Assembly (NCBI GenBank): GCA_000761475.1
Contig: JQNW01000001.1
Location: forward strand, 62,001 to 126,000
Direction of reading: 5' to 3'
DNA length: 64,000 nucleotides
Source of the DNA: Chromohalobacter israelensis
Lineage (GTDB): Bacteria; Pseudomonadota; Gammaproteobacteria; Pseudomonadales; Halomonadaceae
Shown here: in pieces, positions 13,622-22,366 of the stretch
How positions within the stretch are numbered: position 1 is the first letter of the stretch
How the letters are laid out: the number at the start of each line of letters is the position of its first letter
The notes under the pieces: model-generated
The model's database searches: none
Told to the model about the DNA's origin: nothing
The model's input: the letters and a program-made list of their open reading frames with translations, nothing else
Made by a program: the position numbers and the translations under genes

Positions 13622-14890
13622 ATGGCGATACGTCCCTCGAGTCTGCTCATCATCGTGATGCTGGCTCTCAGCATCGCCTGCTCGTTGCTGAACCTGCCAC
13701 TTTGGCCGGCCGCCATCCTCGGCTGGCTGGCCACACTGCGACTGGGGTTGACGCTACCGCGCGCCTCGCGACGACAGACGCTATGGCTGGGCCTGGCCGG
13801 CATCTCGATCTGGCTGGTGGCGCTGTGGCGAGATACGCCAACGTCCCTGGCCACGGCCGTGAGCATCAACCAGCCGCTGCTGATGATGTTCGCCGGCGTC
13901 AGCTTTCTCTCCATGGCGCGCCCCGCTGCCGACGACGCCTCGGGAGGTGAGCGTCACGGCAGTTTCTGGGGCACGCTGGCCGGCGTGCATCTCTTCGGCG
14001 CCGTCATCAATCTCTCGGTACTGTTCCTGTTCGGCGATCGCATGCAACGCGAGGGCCGACTGACACGCAAGCAGGTCAGCGTGCTGGGGCGCGCCTTCCC
14101 GGCAGCCGCCGCCTGGTCGCCATTCTTCGTCGCCATGGGCGTTGCCCTGACCTACGCGCCAGGCCTCGACTTTTTCGCACTTTTGCCCTGGGGCGGTTTG
14201 GCGGCGATGCTTCTGCTCGGACTCATCGCGCTCGATGCACACCGATTGCCGGGCACGTTCATCGGTTATCCGCTCGAAAAAGGCAGCTTGCTGTTGCCGG
14301 GTGCGCTGGCCTCGAGCGTGGTCGTGACTCACTTCATCTGGCCGTCGCTGTCCATCCCCTTGATCATCGCCATCGCCTCGCCCTTCTTCGCCATTCTACT
14401 GGTACCGTCCGCATCCCGACGCCAGCGCTTGCATCAGCAGCTCAACGAGGGGCTACCGCGGCTGGGTCCTCAGTTCGCGTTGTTTCTGGTCGCCGGGGTC
14501 ATTTCGAGTGGCCTGGCGGCCCTGATCGCCAGCGCCCCCGATCGGCAACTCATTCCCCTCGACCATTTTGGGAGTTTTGCCGCCTGGGTGACGCAAGGTA
14601 TTCTCGTGGTATTGGCCTTCGTCGGCATTCACCCGCTCGTGGGCATCGCCACGCTGGCGCCACTCGTGCAACCCATGTCACCGGACCCCACTTTGCTCGG
14701 CATGATGTTCTTGATGAGTTGGGCCCTGGGAACCGGCTGCAGCCCGCTGTCGGGCAGCAACCTGGCATTGTGCGTGCGCTACGGCATACGGTCTCGCGAC
14801 ATGTTGCGCTGGAACCTGCCTTATGCCGTTCTCGGGTGGCTCGCGTGCGGCGTGGTATTCGCCTTGTATGCCGGGTGGCAAACGGTATGA
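13622..14890 (+). CDS. Polytopic membrane protein, transporter-like
   Basis: A 422-residue protein with about ten hydrophobic segments. I do not recognise the family with certainty. Two features resemble the ion-transporter superfamily: the repeated architecture, and a late hairpin motif GTGCSPLSGSNLALCVRYGI like the substrate-binding hairpins of dicarboxylate or C4 carriers. It starts three bases after DUF2069 stops, so it is probably in the same operon, and its stop overlaps the start of a cyclotransferase remnant. An organic-anion or ion transporter is a guess. Confidence 0.6.
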   Translation: MAIRPSSLLIIVMLALSIACSLLNLPLWPAAILGWLATLRLGLTLPRASRRQTLWLGLAGISIWLVALWRDTPTSLATAVSINQPLLMMFAGVSFLSMARPAADDASGGERHGSFWGTLAGVHLFGAVINLSVLFLFGDRMQREGRLTRKQVSVLGRAFPAAAAWSPFFVAMGVALTYAPGLDFFALLPWGGLAAMLLLGLIALDAHRLPGTFIGYPLEKGSLLLPGALASSVVVTHFIWPSLSIPLIIAIASPFFAILLVPSASRRQRLHQQLNEGLPRLGPQFALFLVAGVISSGLAALIASAPDRQLIPLDHFGSFAAWVTQGILVVLAFVGIHPLVGIATLAPLVQPMSPDPTLLGMMFLMSWALGTGCSPLSGSNLALCVRYGIRSRDMLRWNLPYAVLGWLACGVVFALYAGWQTV

Positions 14891-15060
14891 GCCGCCTCCG
14901 CGAGATCCATGCCGTCGACGCAGCGACTTTTGCCGACCTCGACCGTCTGGAGCGCTATCCTGAATGGTATGACCGTATTCGATTGAACACCCCCTGGGGC
15001 GAGGCGTGGTGCCATTCTGACGAGCTTGTCGGCGATGGTAACGCCTCTTCCCCACGGTGA
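14887..15060 (+). pseudogene. C-terminal remnant of an AIG2/gamma-glutamylcyclotransferase protein
   Basis: A 57-residue frame starting at ATG 14887, overlapping the previous stop as ATGA. Its sequence HAVDAATFADLDRLERYPEW, then YDRIRLN and GEAW, matches the C-terminal third of AIG2-type cyclotransferases, including the LDxLE glutamate. The N-terminal half with the YGTL substrate loop is missing, and the upstream sequence codes for the membrane protein. It could be a decayed gene or a small translated protein; the ATGA overlap means translation is possible. Confidence 0.5.
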
Positions 15061-15151
15061 CTGGTGCCTGCGCGCATGACGGAAACGCCCCCCGGCACCG
15101 GCTTGGGGCGCAGCACGCCAACACGACATGATCCTCTAGGAGAGAACGACC

Positions 15152-15799
15152 ATGAACTACGACATCGCCGACCTGCGACGCGATTACGCCGGCGAAACGC
15201 TCTCCGTCGAGAGTGCGCCGGCTTCGCCCCTCGACCTGTTCCAGACGTGGTTTGCCGCCGCACGTGAGCACGAGACGCAGGACGCCAACGCCATGACGCT
15301 GGCCACCGTGGACAGTCAGGGACTCCCCCACGCGCGCGTGGTCCTGCTCAAGCAGCTCGACGACAAGGGGCTGGTATTCTTCACCAACTACCAGAGCCAC
15401 AAAGGCAGCGAGCTGACCAACGTTCCCTATGCCGCTCTGGTCTTCTGGTGGCCCACGCTGCAGCGCCAGGTACGCATCGAGGGCCGCGTGGAAAAGGCCA
15501 GTGCCGAGGTCTCCGATGCCTACTTTGCCAACCGGCCCCGTGACAGCCAGCTAGGTGCCTGGATTTCCCAGCAAAGCGTGGAAATTCCCGACCGCGACTG
15601 GCTGGAGGAGCGCAAGCAGCGCTTCGAGCAGGTCTACGGCGAACAAACGGTGGAGCGTCCGCCTCACTGGGGAGGTTATCGGGTCCTGCCGTTTTTGCTG
15701 GAATTCTGGCAGGGGCAACCCAATCGGCTACATGATCGCATCCGCTATCGTTACCATGAGCAGGATGCCGCCTGGAGCAAGACCCGCCTGGCGCCCTGA
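15152..15799 (+). CDS. pdxH: Pyridoxamine 5'-phosphate oxidase
   Basis: A 215-residue FMN enzyme oxidising pyridoxamine or pyridoxine phosphate to pyridoxal phosphate, the last step of vitamin B6 synthesis and salvage. Conserved segments in order: MTLATVDSQGLPHARVVLLK (FMN binding), FTNYQSHKGSEL, FWWPTLQRQVRIEG, RPRDSQLGAWIS, and the C-terminal PP...WGGYRV with RLHDRIRY. Length is close to E. coli PdxH (218). TAGGAGAG precedes ATG 15152. A strong terminator follows. Confidence 0.96.
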   Translation: MNYDIADLRRDYAGETLSVESAPASPLDLFQTWFAAAREHETQDANAMTLATVDSQGLPHARVVLLKQLDDKGLVFFTNYQSHKGSELTNVPYAALVFWWPTLQRQVRIEGRVEKASAEVSDAYFANRPRDSQLGAWISQQSVEIPDRDWLEERKQRFEQVYGEQTVERPPHWGGYRVLPFLLEFWQGQPNRLHDRIRYRYHEQDAAWSKTRLAP

Positions 15800-15833
15800 A
15801 ACGCCACGTCTCATGGCATGTGGCCTCGCCAGC

Positions 15834-15872
15834 ATCGAAAACGCCCGGTCCATTGGACCGGGCGTTTTCGAT
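15834..15872. terminator. Bidirectional terminator with 18-bp stem between pdxH and proX
   Basis: A perfect 18-bp stem (15834-15851 with 15855-15872) around a 3-base loop. GC-rich at the tip with AAAA/TTTT at the base, it serves both convergent genes. A second perfect hairpin, CTGGCGCC-AGAA-GGCGCCAG at 15881-15900, follows toward proX. Confidence 0.85.
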
Positions 15873-15910
15873 ACGAGCGTCTGGCGCCAGAAGGCGCCAG
15901 ACATTGCCAA

Positions 15911-16795
15911 TCAGCTGTCGCCGTTCACCCACTCGGCGACGACATCGGGATGGTTTTCCACCCACTTCTTGGCGTTTTCGTACGGGTCGGAGCCTTCTTC
16001 CTGGTTCATGAGCATGACTTCGCCCATCTGCTCCGGCGTCCACTCGAAGTTGTCGAGGATCGCATAGGCTTCCGGCATATCTTCCTTCAGCCCCTGGCGC
16101 ACCACGGTGTTGATGTGCTCCGCACCACCATAGACGTTCTTCGGATCCTCGAGATACTTGAGGTCCCAGCGCGCGAACATCCAGTGCGGTGTCCAGCCGG
16201 CGACGACGATGTCCTCGTCGTTCTTGATGGCGCTGTCCAGCGCCGCCGTCATCGTGGCGCCACTACCCGACTGCAGGTTGATCTCGTCGCCGAGATCGTA
16301 TTCCTCGATGGCCTTTTCGGTCAGGTTCATCAGACCGGCGCCCGGATCGATGCCGACGATCTCGTCGTTGACCATATCCGCCTTGTCATCGAGTTCATCG
16401 ATGGACGAGATATCGGTATAAGAAGGGACGACGAGACCCAACTTCGTACCGTTGAGGTTGGCGCCCAGGTCTTCGACCTTGTCGCCGACCTCGTTGAGGT
16501 ACTGTTCATGCGTCGACGGCAACCATGCCGCGACCATGCCGTCGGCATCGCCATACGCCACGGCCTGCCACATGGCAGCGGCGGAAAGTGACGACATCTC
16601 GACGTTGTAGCCTTGCTCCTCGAGCACCGCGCGCACCACGTTGGTGGAAGCGACTTCGGAAGACCACTCGACGTACGCGAGCGTGATGTCACCCTTGCTG
16701 TCCTGCGCTTGTGCGATGCCCGCATTGAGCCCTGCGCCGGCAGCCATCATCAGGGCCCCGCAACGTACGGCTTTCGTCAGTGAAGTGCGTGTCAT
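15911..16795 (-). CDS. proX: Glycine betaine/osmoprotectant ABC transporter, periplasmic binding protein
   Basis: A 294-residue secreted protein of the ProX/OpuAC family, capturing betaine-type compatible solutes for ProWV. The signal peptide (basic start, hydrophobic core, AQA cleavage site) covers roughly residues 1-29. The mature part has the aromatic and Gly-rich segments of the family (SAAAMWQAVAYGDADGMVAA, VAGWTPHWMFARW). ATG 16795 is chosen because AAGGGG lies 7 bases upstream; an ATG six bases earlier is too close. It is the last gene of proVWX, separated from proW by tandem hairpins that may raise its yield. Confidence 0.9.
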   Translation of the reverse strand: MTRTSLTKAVRCGALMMAAGAGLNAGIAQAQDSKGDITLAYVEWSSEVASTNVVRAVLEEQGYNVEMSSLSAAAMWQAVAYGDADGMVAAWLPSTHEQYLNEVGDKVEDLGANLNGTKLGLVVPSYTDISSIDELDDKADMVNDEIVGIDPGAGLMNLTEKAIEEYDLGDEINLQSGSGATMTAALDSAIKNDEDIVVAGWTPHWMFARWDLKYLEDPKNVYGGAEHINTVVRQGLKEDMPEAYAILDNFEWTPEQMGEVMLMNQEEGSDPYENAKKWVENHPDVVAEWVNGDS

Positions 16796-16859
16796 CGTCA
16801 TTCCCCTTCTCTTATGGATTGGAGATGTTATCGGGCGGCGACCCGCAGGCCGCGCCCTC

Positions 16860-16897
16860 GTCGAGCCTGGGCTCGACATCCGGCGCCACGAGGCGCC
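16860..16897 (-). other. Two tandem intercistronic hairpins between proW and proX
   Basis: Two perfect inverted repeats sit side by side in the 123-base gap: GTCGAGCC/GGCTCGAC (16860-16877) and GGCGCC-ACGA-GGCGCC (16882-16897). Neither is followed by a T run. In binding-protein operons such hairpins often stabilise or end part of the message, giving more binding protein than permease. That role is inferred. Confidence 0.55.
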
Positions 16898-16918
16898 TTG
16901 CTTGCGACTCATGCCAGC

Positions 16919-17749
16919 TTACTTCTTGCGAACCGCCTGCGTGATACGGTCCAGCAGCATGGCCAGAATGACCACGGCGATACCGGCTTCGAAACCGTCA
17001 CCCGGGCGCAGACGCTGAATCGCGCGCCAGACTTCGCTACCCAGGCCATCGGCACCGATCATCGCCGCGATGACGACCATCGACAACGCTAGCATGATCG
17101 TCTGGTTGATACCGGCCATGATCGTCGGCAGCGACAGCGGCAGCTGTATCTTGATCAGCTTCTGGCTGCGCGTGGCACCGAAGGCATCGGCGGCCTCGAT
17201 CAGATCCTTGGGTACCTGGCGAATGCCCAGCGTAGTGAAGCGGATCGCCGGCGGCATCGAGAAGATCACGGTGGCAAAAATCGCCGACACCGACCCGATC
17301 CCGAAAAACGGAATGGCGGGAATCAGGTACACGAAGGCCGGCATGGTCTGCATGAAATCCAGTACCGGCATGATCAGACTATAGAAACGATCCGACAATG
17401 CCGCGAACACCCCGAATGGCAATGCAATGATCACCGCCACGAAGGTAGCGATCACCACCAGCGTCAGGGTTTCGATCATCGGATCCCAAAGGCCGAGATT
17501 CCAGATCAGGGCCAGCCCGAGCACCGAGCCGATGGCCAGACGCACGCTGGCGACCCGCCAGCAAATCAGCGCGATGATGGCCATCAGCCCCCACTCAGGC
17601 AGCCACATCAGCGCATCGTTGAGTGCCGAGATACCGGTCTGGGTGACACGTGAAATGCCACGTGTGACGACCGAGTAATTCGTGGTCAGAAAGTCGAGTC
17701 CGCCCTCGATGCTATCGCCGAGGGGGATGCGTGGAATATCGATCGCCAT
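16919..17749 (-). CDS. proW: Glycine betaine/osmoprotectant ABC transporter permease
   Basis: A 276-residue inner-membrane permease with about six membrane spans and the BPD_transp_1 domain. The EAA loop that contacts the ATPase reads LIEAADAFGATRSQKLIKIQ, followed by the LPTIMAGINQTIMLALSMVV segment typical of ProW/OpuAB. It is shorter than E. coli ProW (354) because the long N-terminal tail is mostly absent, as in many relatives. Its start overlaps the proV stop region (both at 17749), so the two are translationally coupled. Confidence 0.93.
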   Translation of the reverse strand: MAIDIPRIPLGDSIEGGLDFLTTNYSVVTRGISRVTQTGISALNDALMWLPEWGLMAIIALICWRVASVRLAIGSVLGLALIWNLGLWDPMIETLTLVVIATFVAVIIALPFGVFAALSDRFYSLIMPVLDFMQTMPAFVYLIPAIPFFGIGSVSAIFATVIFSMPPAIRFTTLGIRQVPKDLIEAADAFGATRSQKLIKIQLPLSLPTIMAGINQTIMLALSMVVIAAMIGADGLGSEVWRAIQRLRPGDGFEAGIAVVILAMLLDRITQAVRKK

Positions 17750-18966
17750 CAGTGCTCTCCCGCTTCAGCCAGTTGTTCGAGTACCGCGCCCTTCACGACG
17801 ACGCCCAGCAGGCGTTGATTGTCGTCGACGATGGCGATCGGATAGCTTTTCTCGCCGAACATGGCAAAGAGATTGTTCATCGGTTCATCCGGCCCGGCTT
17901 TCGGGAAGTCGTCGTGGATCAACTCGTGAATCGTATCCTTGCCGGCCTTGGCGGCCGCATCGACGTCATCGACCCCGACGATACCCAGCAAGGTGCGATC
18001 ACGCCCGATGACATAGATGGAATCGAGCCCATTGTCGCTCATCTTGCGCAGCACGGTACGGGGACCGTCGCTGTCGCGTGCCGTGGCGCGCACGGGGCGC
18101 ATGGCACTGGTGGCTGTCAGCACGCGTGACATGTCCACGCCCTCGACGAAGCGAGCCACGTAATCGTCGGCGGGGCGCGTCAGAATCTCTTCGGGCGTGC
18201 CGCTCTGGACGATCTCGCCATCCTTGAGAAGGATGATGCGGTCACCGATGCTGATCGCTTCGTCGAGGTCGTGGGTGATGAAGATCGTGGTCTTCTTCAT
18301 GCGATGCTGCAGTTCGATCAGCTCTTGCTGCATATCCTTGCGGATCAACGGATCCAGCGCCGAGAAGGCTTCGTCCATCAGCATCACGGTGGAGTCGTTG
18401 GCCAACGCACGTGCCAGACCGACCCGCTGCTGCATGCCGCCGGAAAGCTGGTTCGGATAGGCGTCTTCCCACCCTTCCAGACCGACTTGCTTGAGGGAGT
18501 TACGCGCGCTTTCGACACGCGAGGCTTTTTCGATACCGCGAACTTCGAGGCCGTACTCGGCATTCTCCTGCACCGTACGGTGCGGAAACAGCGCGAAGTT
18601 CTGGAACACCATCGAAAAGTGGCGACGGCGACATTCCAGCAGCTCTTTCTCGTTGAGCTTGGGAATGTTCTGACCATCGATGATGATGTCGCCTTCGGTG
18701 GGTTCGATCAGTCGGTTGAGACAGCGGATCAGCGTCGACTTGCCGGACCCCGACAACCCCATGATGACGAGAAGCTCGCCCTCACGCACATCGAAGTCGA
18801 TGTTCGAAAGCCCCAGCGTCTGGCCGGTTTTTTCGAGGATCTCGGGACGCTTCTTTCCCTGATTGCGCAATTCGAGCGCTTTCTTTGGCTGGGAGCCAAA
18901 CACCTTGCTCAGGCCGCGTACCTGAATCTTGATATTGCTTTCGTTGGTTTCATCCGTTTCGGTCAT
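17749..18966 (-). CDS. proV: Glycine betaine/osmoprotectant ABC transporter ATPase
   Basis: A 405-residue ATPase energising the ProWX importer. It has the ProV-type N-terminal extension, Walker A GLSGSGKST (about residues 70-78), the signature LSGGMQQRVGLARAL, Walker B VMLMDEAFSALDP, and a C-terminal CBS-domain pair (about 290-405) that in OpuA relatives senses ionic strength. Length matches E. coli ProV (400). ATG 18966 with GCAGG upstream is chosen; a TTG at 19026 would add 20 unmatched residues. It is transcribed from the promoter at 19160-19188, leaving a leader of roughly 190 bases. Confidence 0.93.
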   Translation of the reverse strand: MTETDETNESNIKIQVRGLSKVFGSQPKKALELRNQGKKRPEILEKTGQTLGLSNIDFDVREGELLVIMGLSGSGKSTLIRCLNRLIEPTEGDIIIDGQNIPKLNEKELLECRRRHFSMVFQNFALFPHRTVQENAEYGLEVRGIEKASRVESARNSLKQVGLEGWEDAYPNQLSGGMQQRVGLARALANDSTVMLMDEAFSALDPLIRKDMQQELIELQHRMKKTTIFITHDLDEAISIGDRIILLKDGEIVQSGTPEEILTRPADDYVARFVEGVDMSRVLTATSAMRPVRATARDSDGPRTVLRKMSDNGLDSIYVIGRDRTLLGIVGVDDVDAAAKAGKDTIHELIHDDFPKAGPDEPMNNLFAMFGEKSYPIAIVDDNQRLLGVVVKGAVLEQLAEAGEH

Positions 18967-19159
18967 AGGCTTGCCTGCTTTGGTCAAGTCATCGCCATGC
19001 CCCTTTGAAAAAAGGAGCGCGCTCAACAGTGTCGCCGCGTCACATTACAGTGCGACGTTGTTGCGAGTATCTGGCGGGTCGGTCTCCTGGCTCTTGTTAT
19101 GGTCATGGAGATGATGGGAAATGATCATGAAGATAAAATTTCGTTATGTTTGGTATCGG

Positions 19160-19188
19160 ATCATACCCACTTATTGATAACGCTTCAA
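19160..19188 (-). promoter_or_regulatory. Near-consensus sigma-70 promoter of proVWX
   Basis: On the minus strand TTGAAG (19188-19183) and TATGAT (19165-19160) are separated by exactly 17 bases in an AT-rich island. It faces proV, with the start of transcription expected near 19153. Osmotic control may act through DNA curvature or within the long leader. Confidence 0.7.
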
Positions 19189-19405
19189 ATAAAAACAACT
19201 GATGATTGATCCATGGTTCAACAACCCGAAGCGTCGCCGGACGCGGCACAGCGGCGCCCCAGGATCCAGGACATGGTACGTCGGCGCAGCCCTCTGAGGC
19301 CCCCGATGCCGACCTCTACCGGTCTCATCGCGACATCGCTACTCGCGACGGGCACGCCTCCATCCCTTCGCCCCCCATCGAGTGATGTCCCTCGGGGGAT
19401 CTCCT
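19189..19405. other. Intergenic region with no convincing gene
   Basis: This is the rest of the 439-base gap between the proV start and the pat stop. A frame beginning at ATG 19213 runs through, but it lacks a ribosome site and family features and continues antisense into pat, so I leave it out. A weak inverted repeat (TCCC/GGGA near 19388-19399) follows pat. I see nothing else. Confidence 0.5.
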
Positions 19406-22153
19406 TCAGTCTGTATGACTTTCCAGACGGTGCCGCTGCCAGTCACTGCTCGGTTCGTTGAGGCGCAGCGTGGCTTCGACCACCTGCTCGTCCACGTTGT
19501 AGCGAAAACTGAATCCCAGATGTTTCAGCAAGGCCCGCATCGGTTGATTGTCGAGCATGACCGTGCCGACCATTTCGAGGATTCCGATGCCCTTGCAGTA
19601 CCTAATCATCTTCTCCATCAGCAGGCCGCCCAGTCCCTGGCCGTGCAGGTCGTCGCGGATGATGATCGAGAACTCCGTGCGAATGTTGTCGGGATCGTTC
19701 CAGACACGCACCACGCCCAGCATTTCCTTGCTGCCATCGGGTCGTTCGTGCTCGGCGATGAACGCCATCTGGCGGTCGTAGTTGATCTGTGCGAGCACCG
19801 ACAGGTCACGCTGGGTCAGGTCGGCCTTGTGGTGGAAGTAGCGAAAGCGAATGCTTTCTTCGGAAAGACGCTCATGGAAAAGCGTGATCAATGGGGCGTC
19901 TTCGCCACGGATGGGGCGCACCTCGACCTGCATGGCGTTTTCCAGCGTCACCCACTCGCGCAGCTCTTCGGGATACGGCATGATCGCATGCCGCGCCGGT
20001 GCCCCCAGGTCCATGGCGAAATCCACGGCCACGACCCCGTCCCGATTGAGCAGCAACGGGTTGAGCTCCAGCCCCTGAAGTTCGGGAAGGTCCGAGGCCA
20101 TCTGCGACAGTTTGACCAGTAACTGGCAGAGACGCTCGATGTCCCGTTCCGGATCGGCCGCATGCTCGCGAATCAAGCGGTAGGCATGAGTGCGCGAGAC
20201 CAGTTCCCTGGCCAGGGTCATGTTGAGCGGCGGCAGCGCCACGTGACGATCCGCCAGCACGTTGATCTTGTAGCCCCCGATACCGAACAGGATCACCGGC
20301 CCGAATACCGGGTCGCGAGTGATGCCCACGCAGAACTGCATCGACGCCTTGCCGCGCTGCATGCGCTGCAGGCAGTAGCTGAAGATGGGGCTCTCGGGAA
20401 ACTTCTCGCGCACCTTGTCGCCCAGGCGGCGCACGCCGTCGGCGACCTGCTCCGGTGTCTCGAGATCCTGCAACAAGCCCGCGGACAGCTTGTGGGGATG
20501 CTTGCGGTAACGGAATGGCACGCAATTGTGGGCATGCACGATCTTCAGTGCCATCGGGCCATCGAGGGTCTGAGCCGCGCGGAACGCTTCCTCGGGGCCG
20601 AACACATACTGGCTCGGCGCGGCCGGAATCCCATAAGCGGCGAGAACCTCGGCGGTTTCCTGGTGGGTCAGCCGGTCTCGTCCCCGCTGCTTGGCCGATG
20701 CGATCAGTCGGTGGCAGCGTGCCCGAATGTCGGGCTGAGTGGTGAACGGCAGGCTGGGCGGCGTTTCCTGAAGCAGGGTCTGCACGCGCTGATAGTCCAC
20801 CATGTGCATGAACGCCTTGACCGCTTTCTCCGGAGAGATGTAGGTGGGGATCCCCGCCAGGTTGCACTCGTGACGCGCATCGAGTGCCTCCGCCAGCCCC
20901 ATCCAGCTGGTCAACAGGTTGCGCTTGAAGCGCTTGCGATTGGCGATCAGTGCCTCGGCCGTGGTTTTCGAGGGTGCCATGCGGGTGGGGGCATGCACGA
21001 CCAGCACGGCATCCACCTGAGCATCGGCGGCCACGATTTCGAGTGCCTCGACGAAGCGCTCGGGAGAAGCGTTGCCGCCTAGATCGACGGGATTGCGCCC
21101 CGGCATGCTGACGTCGAATTCACCGGCGATCAGCGCGTCGCGCGTGGCGGCGGTCAGTTCTGCCAGCTTTCCGCCCGCCATCACCAGCTTGTCGATCGCC
21201 AGCAACGCCGGCCCCAGACCGTTCGAGACGATGGCCAGACGATCGCCCCGCAGCGGACGCATGCGCGTCAATGTCTCCAGCGCATCGAACAACTCATCGG
21301 AATTGTCCACGCGCACCACACCGGCGCGTGCCAGGGCGGCATCGAAGACCACGTCGCGGTTGTCGATGCCCGGCGTCTGCGTCTCGTGATCGAGCGTCGA
21401 CTGTGCGCTACGCCCGCTTTTGATCGCCAGCACCAGCCGGTTGCGCGACGCATCGCGCAGCGCCGTCATGAAATGCTGGGCATCGTGAACGCGCTCCAGG
21501 TGCAGCAACAGTGCCTGCGTCGGCGAGTACTGATTGATGTAATCCATCAGGTCGGAGAGCATCACATCGACGCTGTCGCCCAATGTCACCAGATGCGAGA
21601 ACCCGATGCCGCGCCCCGCCGCCCAATCGATCATGGCATTGCCGAGCATCCCCGACTGGCCGAGATAGGCGACCCGCCCCGCCTTGATCGGCTGACTGGC
21701 GTACGTGGCATTGAGCTTCTTGCCCGGCACCACGATGCCCAGGCACTCGGGGCCCAGTACCCGGATGCCCGATCGCCGTGCCGCCTTGAGCATGCGCTCA
21801 CGCAACGAACCGCCGTCCTGGGTACGATCGTCCAGGTAGGAGCCGCCGGAGAGCACCAGAGCCGCGCGGACCCCGAGCTTGCCCAGTGCCTCGATGCTGC
21901 GCGGCACGCCCTCGACCGGATTGCACAGAATGGCGAGGTCGGGAATCGCGGGCAATTCGCCGATGCGCTTGACGCAGGACACGCCGTGCACCGTCGCGTA
22001 GCCGCGCGGGTTCACGGCCCACAACGCACCGGGAAAGCCGGCCTCGAGCAAGTTCCCGAGCACCATCCCGCCCATCGAATGGGGTTTTTCCGAAGCTCCG
22101 ATCACCGCCACGCTATGCGGCTCGAAGAAGTGACGCAGAAAACGCGTTCCCAC
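19406..22153 (-). CDS. Protein lysine acetyltransferase Pat (YfiQ/PatZ type)
   Basis: A 915-residue GNAT enzyme in the E. coli YfiQ/PatZ arrangement. It has an N-terminal CoA-binding Rossmann domain (HSVAVIGASEKPHSMGGMVL), an acyl-CoA synthetase (NDP-forming)-like middle, an ATP-grasp region, and a C-terminal GNAT acetyltransferase (about 740-900) with the acetyl-CoA loop RDDLHGQGLGGLLMEK. Known members acetylate and inactivate acetyl-CoA synthetase and other proteins. The start is GTG 22153 (GGGAGAG six bases upstream, then FLRHFFEPHSVAVIGAS); the frame extending to 22228 has no homology. It is head to head with an HDAC-family gene. Confidence 0.9.
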   Translation of the reverse strand: MGTRFLRHFFEPHSVAVIGASEKPHSMGGMVLGNLLEAGFPGALWAVNPRGYATVHGVSCVKRIGELPAIPDLAILCNPVEGVPRSIEALGKLGVRAALVLSGGSYLDDRTQDGGSLRERMLKAARRSGIRVLGPECLGIVVPGKKLNATYASQPIKAGRVAYLGQSGMLGNAMIDWAAGRGIGFSHLVTLGDSVDVMLSDLMDYINQYSPTQALLLHLERVHDAQHFMTALRDASRNRLVLAIKSGRSAQSTLDHETQTPGIDNRDVVFDAALARAGVVRVDNSDELFDALETLTRMRPLRGDRLAIVSNGLGPALLAIDKLVMAGGKLAELTAATRDALIAGEFDVSMPGRNPVDLGGNASPERFVEALEIVAADAQVDAVLVVHAPTRMAPSKTTAEALIANRKRFKRNLLTSWMGLAEALDARHECNLAGIPTYISPEKAVKAFMHMVDYQRVQTLLQETPPSLPFTTQPDIRARCHRLIASAKQRGRDRLTHQETAEVLAAYGIPAAPSQYVFGPEEAFRAAQTLDGPMALKIVHAHNCVPFRYRKHPHKLSAGLLQDLETPEQVADGVRRLGDKVREKFPESPIFSYCLQRMQRGKASMQFCVGITRDPVFGPVILFGIGGYKINVLADRHVALPPLNMTLARELVSRTHAYRLIREHAADPERDIERLCQLLVKLSQMASDLPELQGLELNPLLLNRDGVVAVDFAMDLGAPARHAIMPYPEELREWVTLENAMQVEVRPIRGEDAPLITLFHERLSEESIRFRYFHHKADLTQRDLSVLAQINYDRQMAFIAEHERPDGSKEMLGVVRVWNDPDNIRTEFSIIIRDDLHGQGLGGLLMEKMIRYCKGIGILEMVGTVMLDNQPMRALLKHLGFSFRYNVDEQVVEATLRLNEPSSDWQRHRLESHTD

Positions 22154-22366
22154 AGCAATCTCTCCCGCCAATCGATCCTGACACCCCAACATCACGCTCG
22201 GGCGCGTTGAACGCCACGTCGACATCACGCGATGCCGTTGACGTCGACATGCGCCTCGTTCGACCTATGGGCACTGTTCCTACAGCCTATCAGGCCTTAA
22301 GGTCGCACGCGGACAGCATGCATCAATCGTCCTATTCTGTATGGTGTCCTTTGGACGGAGACCCGC

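Noticed and set aside
19213-19461. An 82-codon frame between proV and pat.
   Set aside because: No ribosome site, Pro/Arg-rich low-complexity translation, and it runs antisense into pat.
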